A stretch of DNA of 64,000 bases, from positions 17,228,079-17,292,078 of the forward strand of contig JARUPZ010000002.1 of the NCBI GenBank assembly GCA_031213475.1, in the 5' to 3' direction. Position 1 is the stretch's first letter. Each line of letters opens with the position of its first letter. The notes under the pieces were generated by a model. It ran no database searches. It saw nothing but the letters and a program-made list of their open reading frames with translations, and was not told the DNA's origin. Source of the stretch: Nereocystis luetkeana. Taxonomy: Eukaryota; Sar; Phaeophyceae; Laminariales; Laminariaceae. Position numbers and translations under genes: made by a program. Positions 23,001 to 33,840 of the stretch are shown here, in pieces.

Positions 23001-25665
23001 GCGGGGCTCGACTCCGCTAAGGGCTGGGCGCCAGGGGCGCCGTCGGGGTCAACAGAGTCCAAGCCCTCCCTCAGCGGTCGAGGCGGCTTCGTCCATGGCG
23101 CTCACGTTATCCTTCCCTCGTTCCCTTTCTGCCATCTCTCGCTGTTCTGCGTGCCCTCTGTGCTTTTCGCTGCGCATTGTGATGACTTTCCGCTACGTTG
23201 TAGGGCGCTATTTGGAAATTCATCAAAGTACTGGCGACCATAGCATCTCCCTCAGCCAGTGCAGCACAATACTGGCAGTATGTACTCGACCAGGGCCCAG
23301 CCCTAAGTTTTTTGCGCTCGAAAACGCCCAACTAAGCTGAGAGAACTGCGAGCAAAATGGACGTAAACCTAGCAGTAGTTCACCAATCACGGCACGTCGG
23401 ATATTCGGAGTATGGAGATGGGGGTGTCATTGAGTATCAGAGCAGGTAAGAGCAGAGGTTTGCAGGAAATTGAGGGGGGGGCACCGAGGCGCGGCGCTTG
23501 AGGTGGGGGTGGAGCTGTACGCCGTGGCTTTCTCTTCCTGCTGCGCTGTCCGACGCGGTTTTCCGCGCATCCGATCGTGTCGCCAACCCCCCCCCCCCCA
23601 TCCGATAAAAGCGGGACCCAGCCCCCCATGTCTCCTGCCCGACCGACCATTGAATATACAGACGGAGCCCTGCTTGCCGAAAATTTTGCCAGTCACACTG
23701 TGTGCCCCTCCCTCCTTGTCTCCCTCCTCCTCCTCCTCCTCCTGTCCTCACCCCCCCTCCTCTCTCTCTCTCTCCCGTTCTTTCCCCCCTCCCCCCCTCT
23801 CCCCCCTTCCCCCTTCCCCCCCCCACTTCTCCTCCCACTGTCTCTCCCTCCCTCGAAGACTATGCCGATTTGGTACGGCGGGTCCGCGCGTGCTGGCAGC
23901 CGGCAGCCCAGAGCTTCTTTGCGTTTCTCTTCACGCGTCGAGCGTAGACGACGACGGCGTCGAAGCCCTGTGCAACGCGTGCCCCATGCTCCGACACATA
24001 AACTTGTCCATGACGGCGATCACGGAGAGGTCGCTCCGCACACTCGCGAAGAAGGACAGTTTGAGGTGCATCCATCACCCCCCCTCCCCCCCCAGCGGAG
24101 AGGCGGGCAGGTTGGGAGTTTTTTACTGTAGGGGGGCGGTGGGGGTAGGATGGTGGGGGTTCCGTACGGTGGGGTAGGGTATGGTACAGTAGGCGAGAAA
24201 AGGTCCCAGTATGACAACAATTTGCTTCTAACACCTCAAAGGGAGTTCTAAAGTAGAAGGCAGTAAGTCCCCCGGGGGGGTAGGGAGGTGGAGGTAGGGC
24301 CGTGGGGTGGGGTACGGTACAGTATGTGAAGGCTAATACACATCAAATAGTTATTCCTAAAACCTCAAGGGTAGTTGTAAAGAACTGGAAGGTATATCGT
24401 AAGTCCGTCCCCGGGGGGGATGTACTCGATATAATGCATGGCCGACCATATACCCTCGCATCCCTACAATGCCGGGGGTGGGGGTAAGGCGGTGGCGTTC
24501 GGTAGGCTTCGGTACGCTACCGTAGGATAAGGTGCCATATGCGAAGGCTCCACCACGACGCGACAAACTCCCCCTCAAAGGCCTCGAAGGCAGCTGTAAG
24601 GAACTGGAACGCAGTATGTTGATGGCGTGGTGTGGGTGTTGCCCGGCTCGCTCGTGGTCGTGCGCAGGCTTCACGAGACGCATCGCAGCAGAAAATGTGT
24701 ACGCAATGCTGATGTTAGTTTGGTGGGAAAATGGGCCCCACACCTCCTCCCCCTTGGCGAGGTATGCACCGCGGGGTAGATTGGGTGTAGGGCGTGCTTT
24801 TGCGATTTTGAAGGATGGTAACAGTTGCGACGTTTTTTTTTCCCCCGTTGGTGTGGAGATGCTGCAGGCTGTTTTTTTCCCCTGCCGCGCGGCCTTGTGA
24901 CATGCTGTGCGTTTTTCCTCGGATGAAAAAGGTGAAGGGGAAAAGGGTGCACAGTTGAGAAGAAAACTCTTTCTGCATCCGGCTTCGATGGGCTACTAGC
25001 GCCTTGTGTTGCGTTTGCTAGCTCTCGCAACAATTGTATGCGCAGCGGAAACTCAGCGCAAGGGATCAAAGCTCAGTTGACGGCGCACCTGGCAGTCACG
25101 AGCTCTGTGACGTGGCGGCTTACATCCTGCAGCGATACTGCTGTAGCTCAGCCCCCCCCCCCCCCCCCCCCCCCCCCTCCCCCCCCCTATCGTATATGTG
25201 TACCTCCGTTGCATTATCAGGTGGGTGAACTTACGCTGCTGCCTGAAGATAAACACCAAGTCTAATCGGCGTGCCATAGCAGACTGCCGCAGGCGGATGT
25301 CAGAGCGCGAGCGGCCGGGAGACCGGGGAACAGTTCTGGGAATGGAGCGCCCCGAAGGGAGTCGGAGCAGACGGGCGCGGAAGCCCGCTCCGCGATCCCC
25401 GATCGATGACCCTCGGGGTAACGCCCTCCAAAGCCCAGGCTTCGTTGAAAAACTCGATGGTGGAGGAGGGGGAAGAGGAGGAAGAGGAGGAAGAGGAGGA
25501 AGAGGAGGGGAATTGAGAGGAGGGGGAGGCTGGGAAGGAGGGGGAGGAGGAGGAAGAGGAGGAGCAGCAGGAAGGGGGGGGGGGAGGGGAAGGAGGAAGA
25601 GGACCAGGAGAATCAAGAGGAGGAAGGGGAGAAGGAGCAGGGGGAGGGAGCATGTCGCCTCGTGA
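13071..25665 (+). CDS. F-box-like / leucine-rich-repeat protein with Gly/Arg-rich C-terminal tail
   Basis: Plus-strand gene in six exons: 13071-13625, 17543-17703, 18967-19102, 21529-21635, 23859-24065 and 25221-25665. Every junction is in phase; the total is 536 codons plus stop. Exon 1 starts MSDAEDSDQ and has an F-box-like helix pair around LEQVLRWLPIQHALRTARTS. Later exons read as leucine-rich repeats (LRELDIGCSL, VRRLDLAGLPNVG, LLCVSLHASSVDDDGVEAL, LRHINLSMTAI). The last repeat (KINTKSNRRAIADCRRRM) runs into a tail of repeated GGRGG units and a basic end. F-box/LRR proteins usually recruit substrates to SCF ubiquitin ligases; here the substrate is unknown. Start choice is uncertain (in-frame ATGs at 12936 and 13032), and the exon-5 donor (gtgcat) and last exon are less secure. 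Introns carry most of the local microsatellites. Confidence 0.75.
14165..14815 (-). repeat. Family F dispersed repeat, with internal tandem duplication
   Basis: Two successive copies (about 14165-14400 and 14400-14640) share GGTCGGTGATATGTG, CCAGGCGTCTA and GAAGACAGACGAC blocks. The whole is the reverse complement of 41335-41775. It lies in F-box intron 1. Confidence 0.7.
16165..16545 (+). repeat. CAGG/CAGA tetranucleotide microsatellite
   Basis: About 380 bases of CAGG, CAGA and related tetramers in F-box intron 1. Confidence 0.9.
16988..17082 (+). repeat. GGT/GTT trinucleotide microsatellite
   Basis: GGT runs, then eight or nine GTT, then GGT again. Confidence 0.9.
17543..17703 (+). CDS. 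F-box gene exon 2 (LRR)
   Basis: Acceptor cgcacag|GAG and donor GG|gtgagc. The exon encodes one to two leucine-rich repeats: LVSLRLGDSSFLADGVVRAI and LRELDIG. Confidence 0.85.
18580..18655 (+). repeat. GTGC and CGGT tetranucleotide repeats
   Basis: Short GTGC runs and then eight CGGT units (about 18617-18652). Confidence 0.85.
18967..19102 (+). CDS. F-box gene exon 3 (LRR)
   Basis: Acceptor tctag|G and donor CAA|gtgaga. One base completes the split glycine codon. It encodes LTNILEDTLVTLS and SLVYLGIRNRR, again leucine-repeat spacing. Confidence 0.8.
19125..19350 (+). repeat. Family A fragments, three in series
   Basis: Three core starts (near 19155, 19203 and 19252), each preceded by a G-rich tract; the last extends through ACCATAGGTCCTCGCACC to GTCGGGTTTCACACC. 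Confidence 0.65.
19835..19957. mobile_element. Family E short MITE
   Basis: The left end TACTATTACGGGGGACCATA and the right end TATGGCCCCCCGTAATAGTA are inverted repeats about 33 bases long, enclosing an A/T-rich middle. It lies in F-box gene intron 3. Confidence 0.75.
20108..20575 (+). repeat. Family G 46-base minisatellite
   Basis: About ten tandem units near 46 bases, each with GGTACTGTACCCCCTTCTGC, then CGTAGCATGACTCCTGATAT and an A run. It lies in F-box intron 3. Confidence 0.9.
21529..21635 (+). CDS. F-box gene exon 4 (LRR)
   Basis: It is preceded by a long pyrimidine tract and cttcag, with donor AG|gtactg. It encodes FPNVRRLDLAGLPNVG, a textbook LRR beta-strand motif, then a second strand, THIDLS. 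Confidence 0.85.
22067..22090 (+). repeat. T homopolymer
   Basis: Twenty or more T bases in F-box intron 4. Confidence 0.9.
22411..22524. mobile_element. Family E short MITE, second copy
   Basis: Left end CTACGGTGGACCATAGTAAA and right end TTTCATATGGTCCCCCGTAA are inverted, as at 19835. It lies in F-box gene intron 4. Confidence 0.7.
23700..23858 (+). repeat. Polypyrimidine tract upstream of F-box exon 5
   Basis: About 150 bases of almost pure C/T running directly into the acceptor of exon 23859-24065. Confidence 0.85.
23859..24065 (+). CDS. F-box gene exon 5 (LRR)
   Basis: It follows a polypyrimidine tract of about 150 bases ending cgaag. It encodes LLCVSLHASSVDDDGVEAL and MLRHINLSMTAI. 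The proposed donor AG|gtgcat is weak but is the one that joins exon 6 in phase. Confidence 0.75.
24125..24620 (+). repeat. Three diverged tandem repeats
   Basis: Units near 24150-24270, 24295-24405 and 24490-24620 share GGTACGGTACAGTA, GTGAAGGCTA and CCTCAAGG..GTTGTAAAGAACTGG segments. The second and third are separated by a family A insertion. Confidence 0.65.
24412..24478 (+). repeat. Family A element, short copy
   Basis: A short G tract is followed by GATGTACTCGATATAATGCA and the body to CCCTACAATGCCGGG, about 60 bases. Confidence 0.65.
25152..25190 (+). repeat. C homopolymer tract
   Basis: About 35 C with one or two T, just upstream of the last F-box exon acceptor. Confidence 0.9.
25221..25665 (+). 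CDS. F-box gene exon 6: last LRR plus RGG-like tail
   Basis: The acceptor attatcag lies downstream of a 35-base C tract. One base completes an arginine codon, then WVNLRCCLKINTKSNR closes the repeat array. From about 25440 the purine-rich DNA encodes Gly/Arg repeats, ending at a TGA at 25663-25665. The opposite strand is also open here (Pro/Ser-rich), so strand choice rests on the LRR-like start and the phase match. Confidence 0.6.
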
Positions 25666-27235
25666 AGCGAAGAAGCGCACCTGCGCAGGAGCCGCAGCCG
25701 CAGCCGCGGCACCCACGGGGGAACGCGCCGCGAACACGCGGGAAGCCCACCAAGAGTCGCTACCGCTGCTGCCAGCGGGCGTCGGCGACCTCTCGCTCGG
25801 GGGAAGCCGTAGGCGCGGGGGAACCGCAAGGCGGGAGTCATTGGAGGCGCGCAGGTTGTCCGCAGAGGCTGGCAGGGGAGGCGACGGGAGATCCACTGAA
25901 GCGGAGGCAAACCGTCCCGAGGTGAGAGACAAAAGAGAGCGGCGAAGAGGGTGCGGAGGGGGAGGTGGTGGCTAGCGTTAGGCGGGTTTTTCGTGGTAGT
26001 TGTGTTCTCGGCTTTTTCTTGGTAAGTGTGGGTGCCGTGGTACGAATCCTTCATAAGTGAGCTCGTTTCTTTTTTTCGTCTGTTCGATGTGTCCCTTGCG
26101 GCGCCCCTTTTTCGCTCCGCCTTATCGCGTACAGAACCTGACTTTTACGTTTTGTTTTTGTTTTGTCGAGATAACAAGAAGCAAGCGCGACGTTCCAAGC
26201 GTTCCAGGAACCCGGCGGACCAGCGGCAACAATGGCACCTGGGTTCCCTGCCCATGCCTCGGTTCTGCGATATCGGAGCAACAGCGACTGCCTCCACCAT
26301 GACGCCGATGTATCCCGAATGCGCGCACAACAGCTCGGAAAGAGCTGCAATACTTACCTCGCGATAGGAACGTGTGGTATTGTTGACACGCGAAGCCCGC
26401 CGCCGTTACGCGCCCACCCTGCTCTTTTCATCCCGCTGGAGCCGATCTTGACCTCATGGCGGGCTGAATGTTTAGCACCCCCCCTCCGTCCCCTCCCCTC
26501 CCCTCCCCTCGTACGTTGCTCCGTGCCCCTCGTGCCGGTAACTCCCGTTCTCCGCGCACCCCGCTTCGACGCAGCCCGGAATGGTGCCGTTCGACTGGGA
26601 CGCGCTGCCTCGAGGTGACCCGTCGGGTGTTCTAGGATCGTGGAAGGGCTTCCGCGGCTTGTCGGGGGACTTGGTCCGAGAAGTAATTATGTGAGAAAAA
26701 AGGTTTTGGTGGTGTTTCGGGTTCGGGGTCTGGTGGCACACCGGGGTTTATTCGGGCGCTTTGTCAAGCGCGGGCGGGGTGTTTTTTTTTCGGTCGCTTT
26801 TATAGATTATTTTTACTATTTACAGCGTGTGGATTGATTGAATCAGGCGCACCCCGAAAAAGTAGTTGTGGTTACCGCTGGTGTGTCTCCTCAGGGTGCT
26901 TGCTTCACCGTGAAGGTGTGCGTTGTTTTTTGTTCCTTGTTTTCTCGGCTCTTGGGGGTGTTCGAGATTTCCTGCCTTTCTTTTTCTTTTTCGCTTCCTC
27001 GTTCTCCTCCTCCTCCTCCTCCTCGCGACGGTGGCGTCGTTTCCTTCCGGGTTTTCTTTTTGGCTATTTCTTGGATGTGGAACTCCTTCGCCGCCGTATT
27101 TTCGCGTAATTTACACCGCCCGATAAAATTCGGCCCAGGGGAAGGTGTGATGCGGCGGTGGCGGAGGCTTACGACACCCTCACCATTGCTGCCGTTCTCC
27201 TAAGACCAAGCGCACGCCAGACCCGAAGTTTGGAA

Positions 27236-27292
27236 TCATTATAGTCCGCACCACAAGTGCGCGCATTATAGTCCGCACCACAAGTGCGCGCA
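27236..27292 (+). repeat. 28-base tandem duplication
   Basis: ATTATAGTCCGCACCACAAG followed by TGCGCGC occurs twice head to tail. Confidence 0.9.
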
Positions 27293-27407
27293 AAGTCAGG
27301 GTGACTCCTTTTCCGGCAAAGCGTCAATGAGGTTATAGAAAAACCGAACAAACAAGTTAAAAAATGTTCCACAAGAAGCAGGCGACGGTTGCTCGTAGCC
27401 CACTTGC

Positions 27408-27660
27408 GGCGTAACCTCTGCCTGTTCGCTGCTGGCGGCAGACTCGTTTTTCGCCGCACGTGTTCACCCGAAACTTGTCGCTGACGTTGCTGGTTTCTCT
27501 CGTTGTGGCCGTCTGACCCATTACGTGAAACTATCCTTGTAACCGTTTGCGGCGTAACTTCTGTCTGTTCGCTTGCTTGCGGCAGACTGTTTTTCTCGCC
27601 TCGCCGATTCGCCCGCAACTTGTCGTGGGCGTTGTTGTTCCCGTTCATTGTGCCCGCTTA
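27408..27660 (+). repeat. Direct repeat of about 110 bases
   Basis: TGCGGCGTAACCTCTGCCTG through AACTTGTCGCTGACGTTG recurs about 140 bases later with about 80% identity by eye. Confidence 0.7.
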
Positions 27661-28998
27661 AACCCGTATGCTGGTTTTTGTTGTTTCCCGCCGGTGGACG
27701 GGTGCGGAATAATTTTTGCGCTCCGCCATGCCTATCCCCGCAGAGAGTTACACCCGCACACGAAGGTGGAGTTCAAGACCCAACTCAATCCGTGTACTCG
27801 TAGGGGTGAGCGCTTCCGGAGGGTCCACCACGGGTACCTGGTGAGCGTCTTGCCGTCCGCTTACCGTTCGTGAACTTAGTTAGGTCTGCAGTTATTTTTT
27901 TCTCTCTCTCTCTCTGGAGGCATCGGTTCCAAGGCGTCGCGAAGGTCTTGCCTCCAAGCGGGCGAGGTCTTGGTTCCAAGCGTCGGTGTTCGCAAGGGGT
28001 ATGTGGCATCAGAACACTTTTGTTGCTGATTTCGCTCCCGTCGGCCGGGGTCTGCTACCGCTATGACCACCGCCACATCTGTCACTACGAGCCGCGCCGT
28101 TCTAGCCCGTGACGAAAACACAACGAGGCACAATAGATACTCTCTGTGGAAACTCGGTAGTGGCTCGGGGCCAGGAAGCATAGGGTATACACCTCTCCAT
28201 CTTTTCTCGAACTCTCGGTGCTGTATTTGGCGAGCCGAATTATATGGTAGAGACCTGCGTGTGCAGCTCCCTCGTGCTTGGGCCCGCGGTTAGGATGCCG
28301 CTATCATATGTATGCCCCGAGTGAAGAGGACGACCACGTTAAATGTGTCGGGGATGACTTCAACATATGCAAGCATCTAAGTTCAGACGATCAACATCGC
28401 GTCCCCAAAGTTATTACACGCTGGCCCGCTTGCAGCTCGCCGGAGGTCATGGCTGGGCGGCGGCGGCGGCGGTCGGTGGGATTGTTGCGTACCGTTCTGC
28501 ACGCTGGTGTCGTTTCCGGGGATGGCTGCGTTGTCTGAGCGCGCACCCTAACGCGATGCCTTTATCCCGGGCTCGCCCCCCCCCTTGCTTCCGGGCACAG
28601 GAGGCCTCATCCTACCCAAGATTCGCATTGAAGGATCGGCGGCAACGTGAAGGAATATGTGCCACACCTGTCAATCTCTTCGTGCCCTCCGGATCCCTCT
28701 CGGCGTTTCGTTTATCACTCTTCAGATCCATACGAGCCGTCATGGCTCGCCGTGGCTAGAGCTGGAAGTGGACGAGCAGGGCTGTGTTGTGTGAGCCGGC
28801 TGTCGTCGTCTTCATCGATTGGCCCGCGGAACTTGTCTGGGGCAACATCCACAGGGGCGAAACGTTTTTATTCGTTTTTTTGCGGTCCGAAAGTTTTGTT
28901 TTTTCGTCGTTCCTCGTGTGTGCGCCGGGTGCTACTTTTGCTGCTGTTCAGGCCGAGCGAAGTGATATCAATCGGGCTAAGTGATTTAGTTGCAGCAG

Positions 28999-29540
28999 TA
29001 GAGGGGGGGGGGGGGGGGTGTACTCATTATCGTGCATGGCCGTAGTCGTATGGCCATAGACCCTCGCATCCCTACAATGCCGGGACGGAGCACATCGGGT
29101 TTTCACCGACCAGGCAGACATTGCTTGCACCAAGCGCGAAGCGCCGTGAGGTGTTGGGCGAGTCGCATGAAGGGTGAGCATCCTACTAAGAACCGGTTTA
29201 GAGGCGGATTTTCATGTACTTAGATGACAGCATCAATGAATTGATTTCTGGTGTGGACACTTCCAGAGACAGCAATGGGGTTACTATGTAACTGCCTCTT
29301 GGGTGCCTCACCATATACACACTACGTGATACGATCATCCCCCTTGTGCGGAGTAAAGGTTGCCCCCGCACAAAAACGATTCAACTTGACCGCCAGCCGT
29401 GGTAACCGCCAACCCCCCCCCCAAAAAAAAAAACGGAACCCTGGCTGTCTAGCTCACGCAGTGAGAGACGGATTTAACAGCTTCGTTGCCAACCGACGCC
29501 AACCCAATCTAGGTATATATACCAGGTACCTGGTATGTAA
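28999..29540 (+). repeat. Family A element, near full length
   Basis: G17 is followed by the core GCATGGCCGTAGTCGTATGG and a body of about 530 bases reaching ACCGACGCCAACCC. An internal A/C tract occurs at 29407-29431. It ends next to a TACCAGGTACCTGGTA palindrome. Confidence 0.8.
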
Positions 29541-30503
29541 TATACGTCGGGTTCGGGGGGGGGGTAGATGTTCATGCGGCGTATGTAGCCGCTGAAATGC
29601 CTTCTATAAAGTGTTCATACTTGAGTATTCGCACAACAAAGCTGGCGACTGACAATGAGCACGATTGTGCCGTTTTTCTAGGGGGGCATGCAGCATGGCA
29701 AAGTTGTTGATGCCGGCGCACGATTTATAGGGGGGTGGAGGGCATGACGAACTCGTTTATGACAGCTCTCTCCGTAGTTATACGTGGCTCTTCACCACCC
29801 ACCGCTCTTGGACCGAAATGTAAGGACGGCTTTGACTTCATGTTTTACAGCACTATGCAAAACGTGATTCACGTTTCTGCCAGGAGTGGGCAATATGTCC
29901 AAGAGGATCTACGAGTAAACAGAGCGTTGGTGATGCACGTACAGCGCATACAAATAAATACTGGTAGCACGTACCGGACCGATCAGATCCCCACGCCATA
30001 TATATATCCTTCCGGGTAGGTATGTTCCTGATTTATGCTAGTGTACCTGGTGTATGTTTGCGATTTGCAAGATACTATATCGTGTTTTCACTGGTAGGGT
30101 CTGTACGGCACGCCACAGGTTTCCGGGCATAGGATTCTGTACGCCATTATATGACTCTGCACGGCAGATCTCAATAATTGCACATGCTGGAAACTACAGT
30201 ACATGATCTACTGGTAACTGGTAAAACAGTGCAGGTCGTGATCTGTCTGGTGCGTGCAATATTTGTGGTACGGCTTCGACACAGAACATGTAGAGCAGAG
30301 ACAACGATATTGTGCGTTGCCCTGCTGCTCCCCAGTGTACTGCTTATCTAACCCTTTTAGTAGTGCGGTGTACATGTACGTATATCTGACTCTAATTCTA
30401 AGTAAATTCGTCCCCAAAATGGGAGGGCAGTCTTGGGTTATCAACTGTGAAGGTTGGACGCTCGCACGAAAAGAGGTCACCACGGAAATATAAATCGCGT
30501 TTT

Positions 30504-30535
30504 AAGTACGTACGTATGTACGTACGTACGTACGG
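30504..30535 (+). repeat. ACGT microsatellite
   Basis: GTACGTACGTATGTACGTAC and following; self-complementary. Confidence 0.9.
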
Positions 30536-30624
30536 TGTGCAGTTGTTCACCCCTTGAAGGATTCCTGAGATAGCAACCAAAAAAATGATACCTTTCTCTG
30601 GTGTCACCAGGTACCAGGTATCTA

Positions 30625-30745
30625 TCAGCCGTCTATGTGCGAGCAGCGCCGGCAGGCACCCAGTAGCAGTAGTATGTACGGGGTAGGGAGGGTCATCTTG
30701 CGCTCGTGCCGTACGACTCCTTGCATCAACCATTGTCACTCGGAC
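30625..30745 (+). repeat. Dispersed repeat, copy 2
   Basis: ATCAGCCGTCTATGTGCGAG onward matches 6605-6725. It is immediately preceded by an ACCAGGTACCAGGTA motif. Confidence 0.75.
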
Positions 30746-31364
30746 GCCATGTTGTAGAATATCGTCCTCCAACCACGCAGTGAGTGGCTGTACGTATTAA
30801 TAGCTGTAGTCGTCACCTTCATCACCTTTTTCCCCCTCTGGAGCCCCTGGAGAGCCACTCGAGGCCTCACAGAGAGCCCCCCTAAAAAGCCGCCGGCAAA
30901 AAGGAGCCTACGAGAGCCTAGGTTACCTGATCAGCTTATCCTTTCCACGAAACGATACCCGACGAAAGCATGGTGTGTTTCTGTCTGCACAGATGGATTC
31001 AGGGGCCGCATATGCCTCGGTGTCTGCGCATGTGCGGGTGGTGCCGCAGCTGCTCTAGCAGCAGCAGCAGCAGGAGTGGAGTTACGCTATTGAGTTTGAC
31101 AGCACGAGGCCTTTCATGATATCCACTCCACTTTAAACCTCCCAACGTGATGAGACCGAGGATGGCACCTCTTCTTCCCATGTAGAGGGGGCGCAACAGC
31201 AGCAGAGGTAACAAATAAGCGTTTGACACTCGAGGAGAAAAACTGCTTGTAGGCAGACCGAGTGAGACCGACATCCAACCCACGGAAAGCCCCACGCCTC
31301 GGACACACCATTAACTAGATAATCTATTAATAATAGTAGTTCCTCACCTGCTGTCGCGAGAGGT

Positions 31365-31565
31365 TGTCTAGGATCTGCACGATACATAAAGTATGCATCC
31401 AACCCACGGGAAACACGTGCTGGATCATACAGACTGTACGGGCTCGAAGAAATTAGGTGGATCGACGCTCCAGGGGGCAAGAGCTTGCCGGCGCCGTCCT
31501 ACGGTATCCTCCTAAACCTGAAAAAAAGCCTATTCTTTGCCATTCGAGACGGGTATAGATTTTTT
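31365..31565 (+). repeat. Family F fragment
   Basis: It shares ATCCAACCCACGG, AGAGCTTGCCGGCGCCGTCC and TTTGCCATTCGAGACGGG with 41335-41775. Confidence 0.65.
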
Positions 31566-31904
31566 TCATCTATCTCCCCGAATTACCCCTATTTCCAGTA
31601 CAATTTCATTTAAATCAGCTCTCGTACTGCATTACTACTACAACTACTGATACTAGTGTCACCCCACGGTAGAGGTCGCAGTTTTCGAGAACAAAGGCTT
31701 CTGACCAGTTGAGTTCCTAAAGTGAGGAACTACCAGTTAAGATGAAAGTTTTACTCTTATCTTCGTTTTAGGACTAGCGCATACAAGTGCTGGTCGGGGG
31801 TCACGAACGAATTTCTTCGAAGCATTTTATCAGGTGAGATATTGAGCTCCTAGTGTGAGGGGCTCAGGAACGTCTGGTGCACCCCTACGGTGGGATGGCT
31901 CACT

Positions 31905-31925
31905 GCAACAACAACAACAACAACA

Positions 31926-32008
<83 letters not shown>

Positions 32009-32035
32009 ACTACTATTACAACAACTACTCTTGAT
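31905..32035 (+). repeat. CAA then CTA trinucleotide microsatellite
   Basis: Six CAA followed by about 28 CTA triplets and some ACA. It generates long Thr or Tyr open frames that are not genes. Confidence 0.95.
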
Positions 32036-32649
32036 ACTACAGCGGCTAACAGGTTATCATACGCCTGACCAGAGCCTGTCACACGTCACCGGCCATTGTG
32101 TGTTGTTGTTGTTGTTGTTGTTGCTGCTCGGATTTCCTGGGCGCGCACAGACGCGAGCAAACGCCGACACCAACTCTCCTGTTGGTGTGGTCTGGTGCCG
32201 CGAAGAGACGCGCTGGGTGCGCTGCACTGCGCGTAGGACCCAAGCGTCCGAGCCAACTCTGACTGTCTTTCTTTGGTCTGGCGGCGGAGAGACATACCGA
32301 GTCAACTCGTCTTGGTATTTTGTACTTCACAATATGACGCACTGCTGCTGCTGCTGGTGGTGGTGGTGGTGTTGCTGCTGTGCCGCTGCCGCTGTAGTCT
32401 ACGAGTACGTATCCACCGAGAGGTGCGCGTCGCGTGCGCTTCTCTTGGTACCCAAACCCGCGCCAGCCGACTGTTGTAGTTGCCACGGAGAGATGCGCAC
32501 CCCGCTGACCGCGCGTCGGGCGCGAAGCAACGACGCTATACAGTTGTGTCACCATCCAACTCATCGATCGTTCTCCTGCTGCTTGTTGTCGTGGAGAACA
32601 TCTTGGATTCAGAAAGCTTGCTCTTCTTGTGTACCTATCTGGTGTGATA

Positions 32650-32930
32650 TCATAATATATATGTTGGTACATGGTATGATGGTACTACGCGGCTTGATAT
32701 ATACTACCCTGGTATATGGAACAAACGCGGTATTGGGATATGGGATATGTTGGTGGTATGGTATATGGGAATATGGGAAAACCACCGTATGTGGTATGGT
32801 ATGTGTTGACGGTATGGGACGGGAAAAACGCAGTATATGGTATGGTACGTTTGCGGTATGGTACCATGGTGCGATGTCGTGGATGTATTATATGGCTAAA
32901 TTTGCCTGGTGGTATGGTATGTTTCAGTTC
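32650..32930 (+). repeat. TATGG-rich degenerate repeat
   Basis: Repeated GGTATGG, TATATGG and GGGATATG words across about 280 bases. Confidence 0.75.
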
Positions 32931-33185
32931 ATAAGGTCCGTAAGGGTCGAATACGTCGTACGAGTATCATCTGTAACGAGCTTATATATCGGCCACTGGA
33001 AAGTGTTCGACAATATAAGCCTAGCGGACAGACAGACAGACATTTATTTAACGAAACAAACTCAGTTCTACAAACTGAGAATAGTGAAATCGGGAATCAT
33101 AGATCTACCACCACTCTTGCCGTTGAATGTGAGTTCCGTTTTTCTCGAATATTGGTGTATAAACGATCCTTTTATTTAGGTACAG

Positions 33186-33245
33186 AGTGGGAATGATCTG
33201 TAGATGATCTGTCCGAGTTGTGGCTTCTGACAGATCACATCTATC
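33186..33245. repeat. Family B terminal fragment
   Basis: GATCTGTAGATGATCTGTCC followed by GACAGATCACATC resembles two facing family B ends without the middle. Confidence 0.4.
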
Positions 33246-33714
33246 TCGTGTTTTTGTACCGTTTTATTTCGTCCCCCCCCGCCCCATCTCAAAGGAGTAG
33301 GCGGGGATCTATTGTACGTAGTCACCTCCCGAACTTGGAGCACAGCGAAAAACATACCTGGTATTTTTATACATCTCTCGCCACTACCGGCAAGTGGCAG
33401 CAGACGTACCAACCATCGTATACTCGTACAACCACAGAGAGACATTTGTCATTTATACGTACCAGTAGGTGCTACTGGTAAGTACCGGCTTGTCAAAAGT
33501 TGACAACACATACCTGATATATTTGTTAAGGTCTTACTCCGTTGGGCTAAAGGTAACAGGTTAACCAATCGCCTACCCTATCTAAGCCTCATAACACTCT
33601 CCCCCCCTGGAACGGACCGGATATACGGGTCGACGCGAGACACCAACACGCGGTTCCAATCTCTGGGGATCCGGAAGTATTTTTTCAGGTTCTTGACAAG
33701 AGGAAATTCACTTT

Positions 33715-33840
33715 TCTTTAAAAAGCGATTTCATGGTGGACGTGAAATTCGAACTCACGGCAAACGACCCATGTTCTGCCGTCGTCGCCATTTGTTAAGG
33801 TCTTGATCCGTTGGGCTAAAGCTGAAAGGTTAACCAACCG
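33715..33840 (-). repeat. tRNA-like SINE fragment with pol III boxes
   Basis: On the minus strand an A-box-like TAGCCCAACGG precedes a B-box-like GAGTTCGAATTTC, followed by a tRNA-like 3' end GTCCACCA. The A-box half recurs at about 33523-33590 without the B box. No complete cloverleaf with paired acceptor arms forms, so this is a tRNA-derived retroposon or pseudogene rather than a tRNA gene. Confidence 0.5.

Larger units (their letters stand above)
25666..28998. other. Intergenic region 3' of the F-box gene
   Basis: No gene could be supported. There are open stretches on both strands (25652-25975 plus, 25300-26054 minus), which I read as by-products of purine/pyrimidine asymmetry. A perfect minus-strand donor (CGCGAG|gtaagt near 26368) and a plus-strand open stretch at 26175-26367 could be fragments of an unrecognised gene. 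27.2-27.7 kb contains tandem duplications. Confidence 0.4.

Noticed and set aside
25046-25150. Possible extra F-box gene exon after gcgcag
   Set aside because: Exon 5 and exon 6 join in phase without it, and no donor at its end gives a matching phase.
25053-26054. A 333-codon minus-strand Pro/Ser/Leu-rich frame
   Set aside because: Opposite to the purine-rich tract; the plus strand gives an LRR-like exon with correct acceptor and phase. Not fully excluded.
27670-28760. Possible retrotransposon gene remnants
   Set aside because: No recognisable gag, protease, reverse transcriptase or integrase motif in any frame.
31890-33179. A 429-codon plus-strand open frame beginning with poly-Thr
   Set aside because: The CTA trinucleotide run removes stops by chance; the remainder has no domain character and runs through TATGG repeats.
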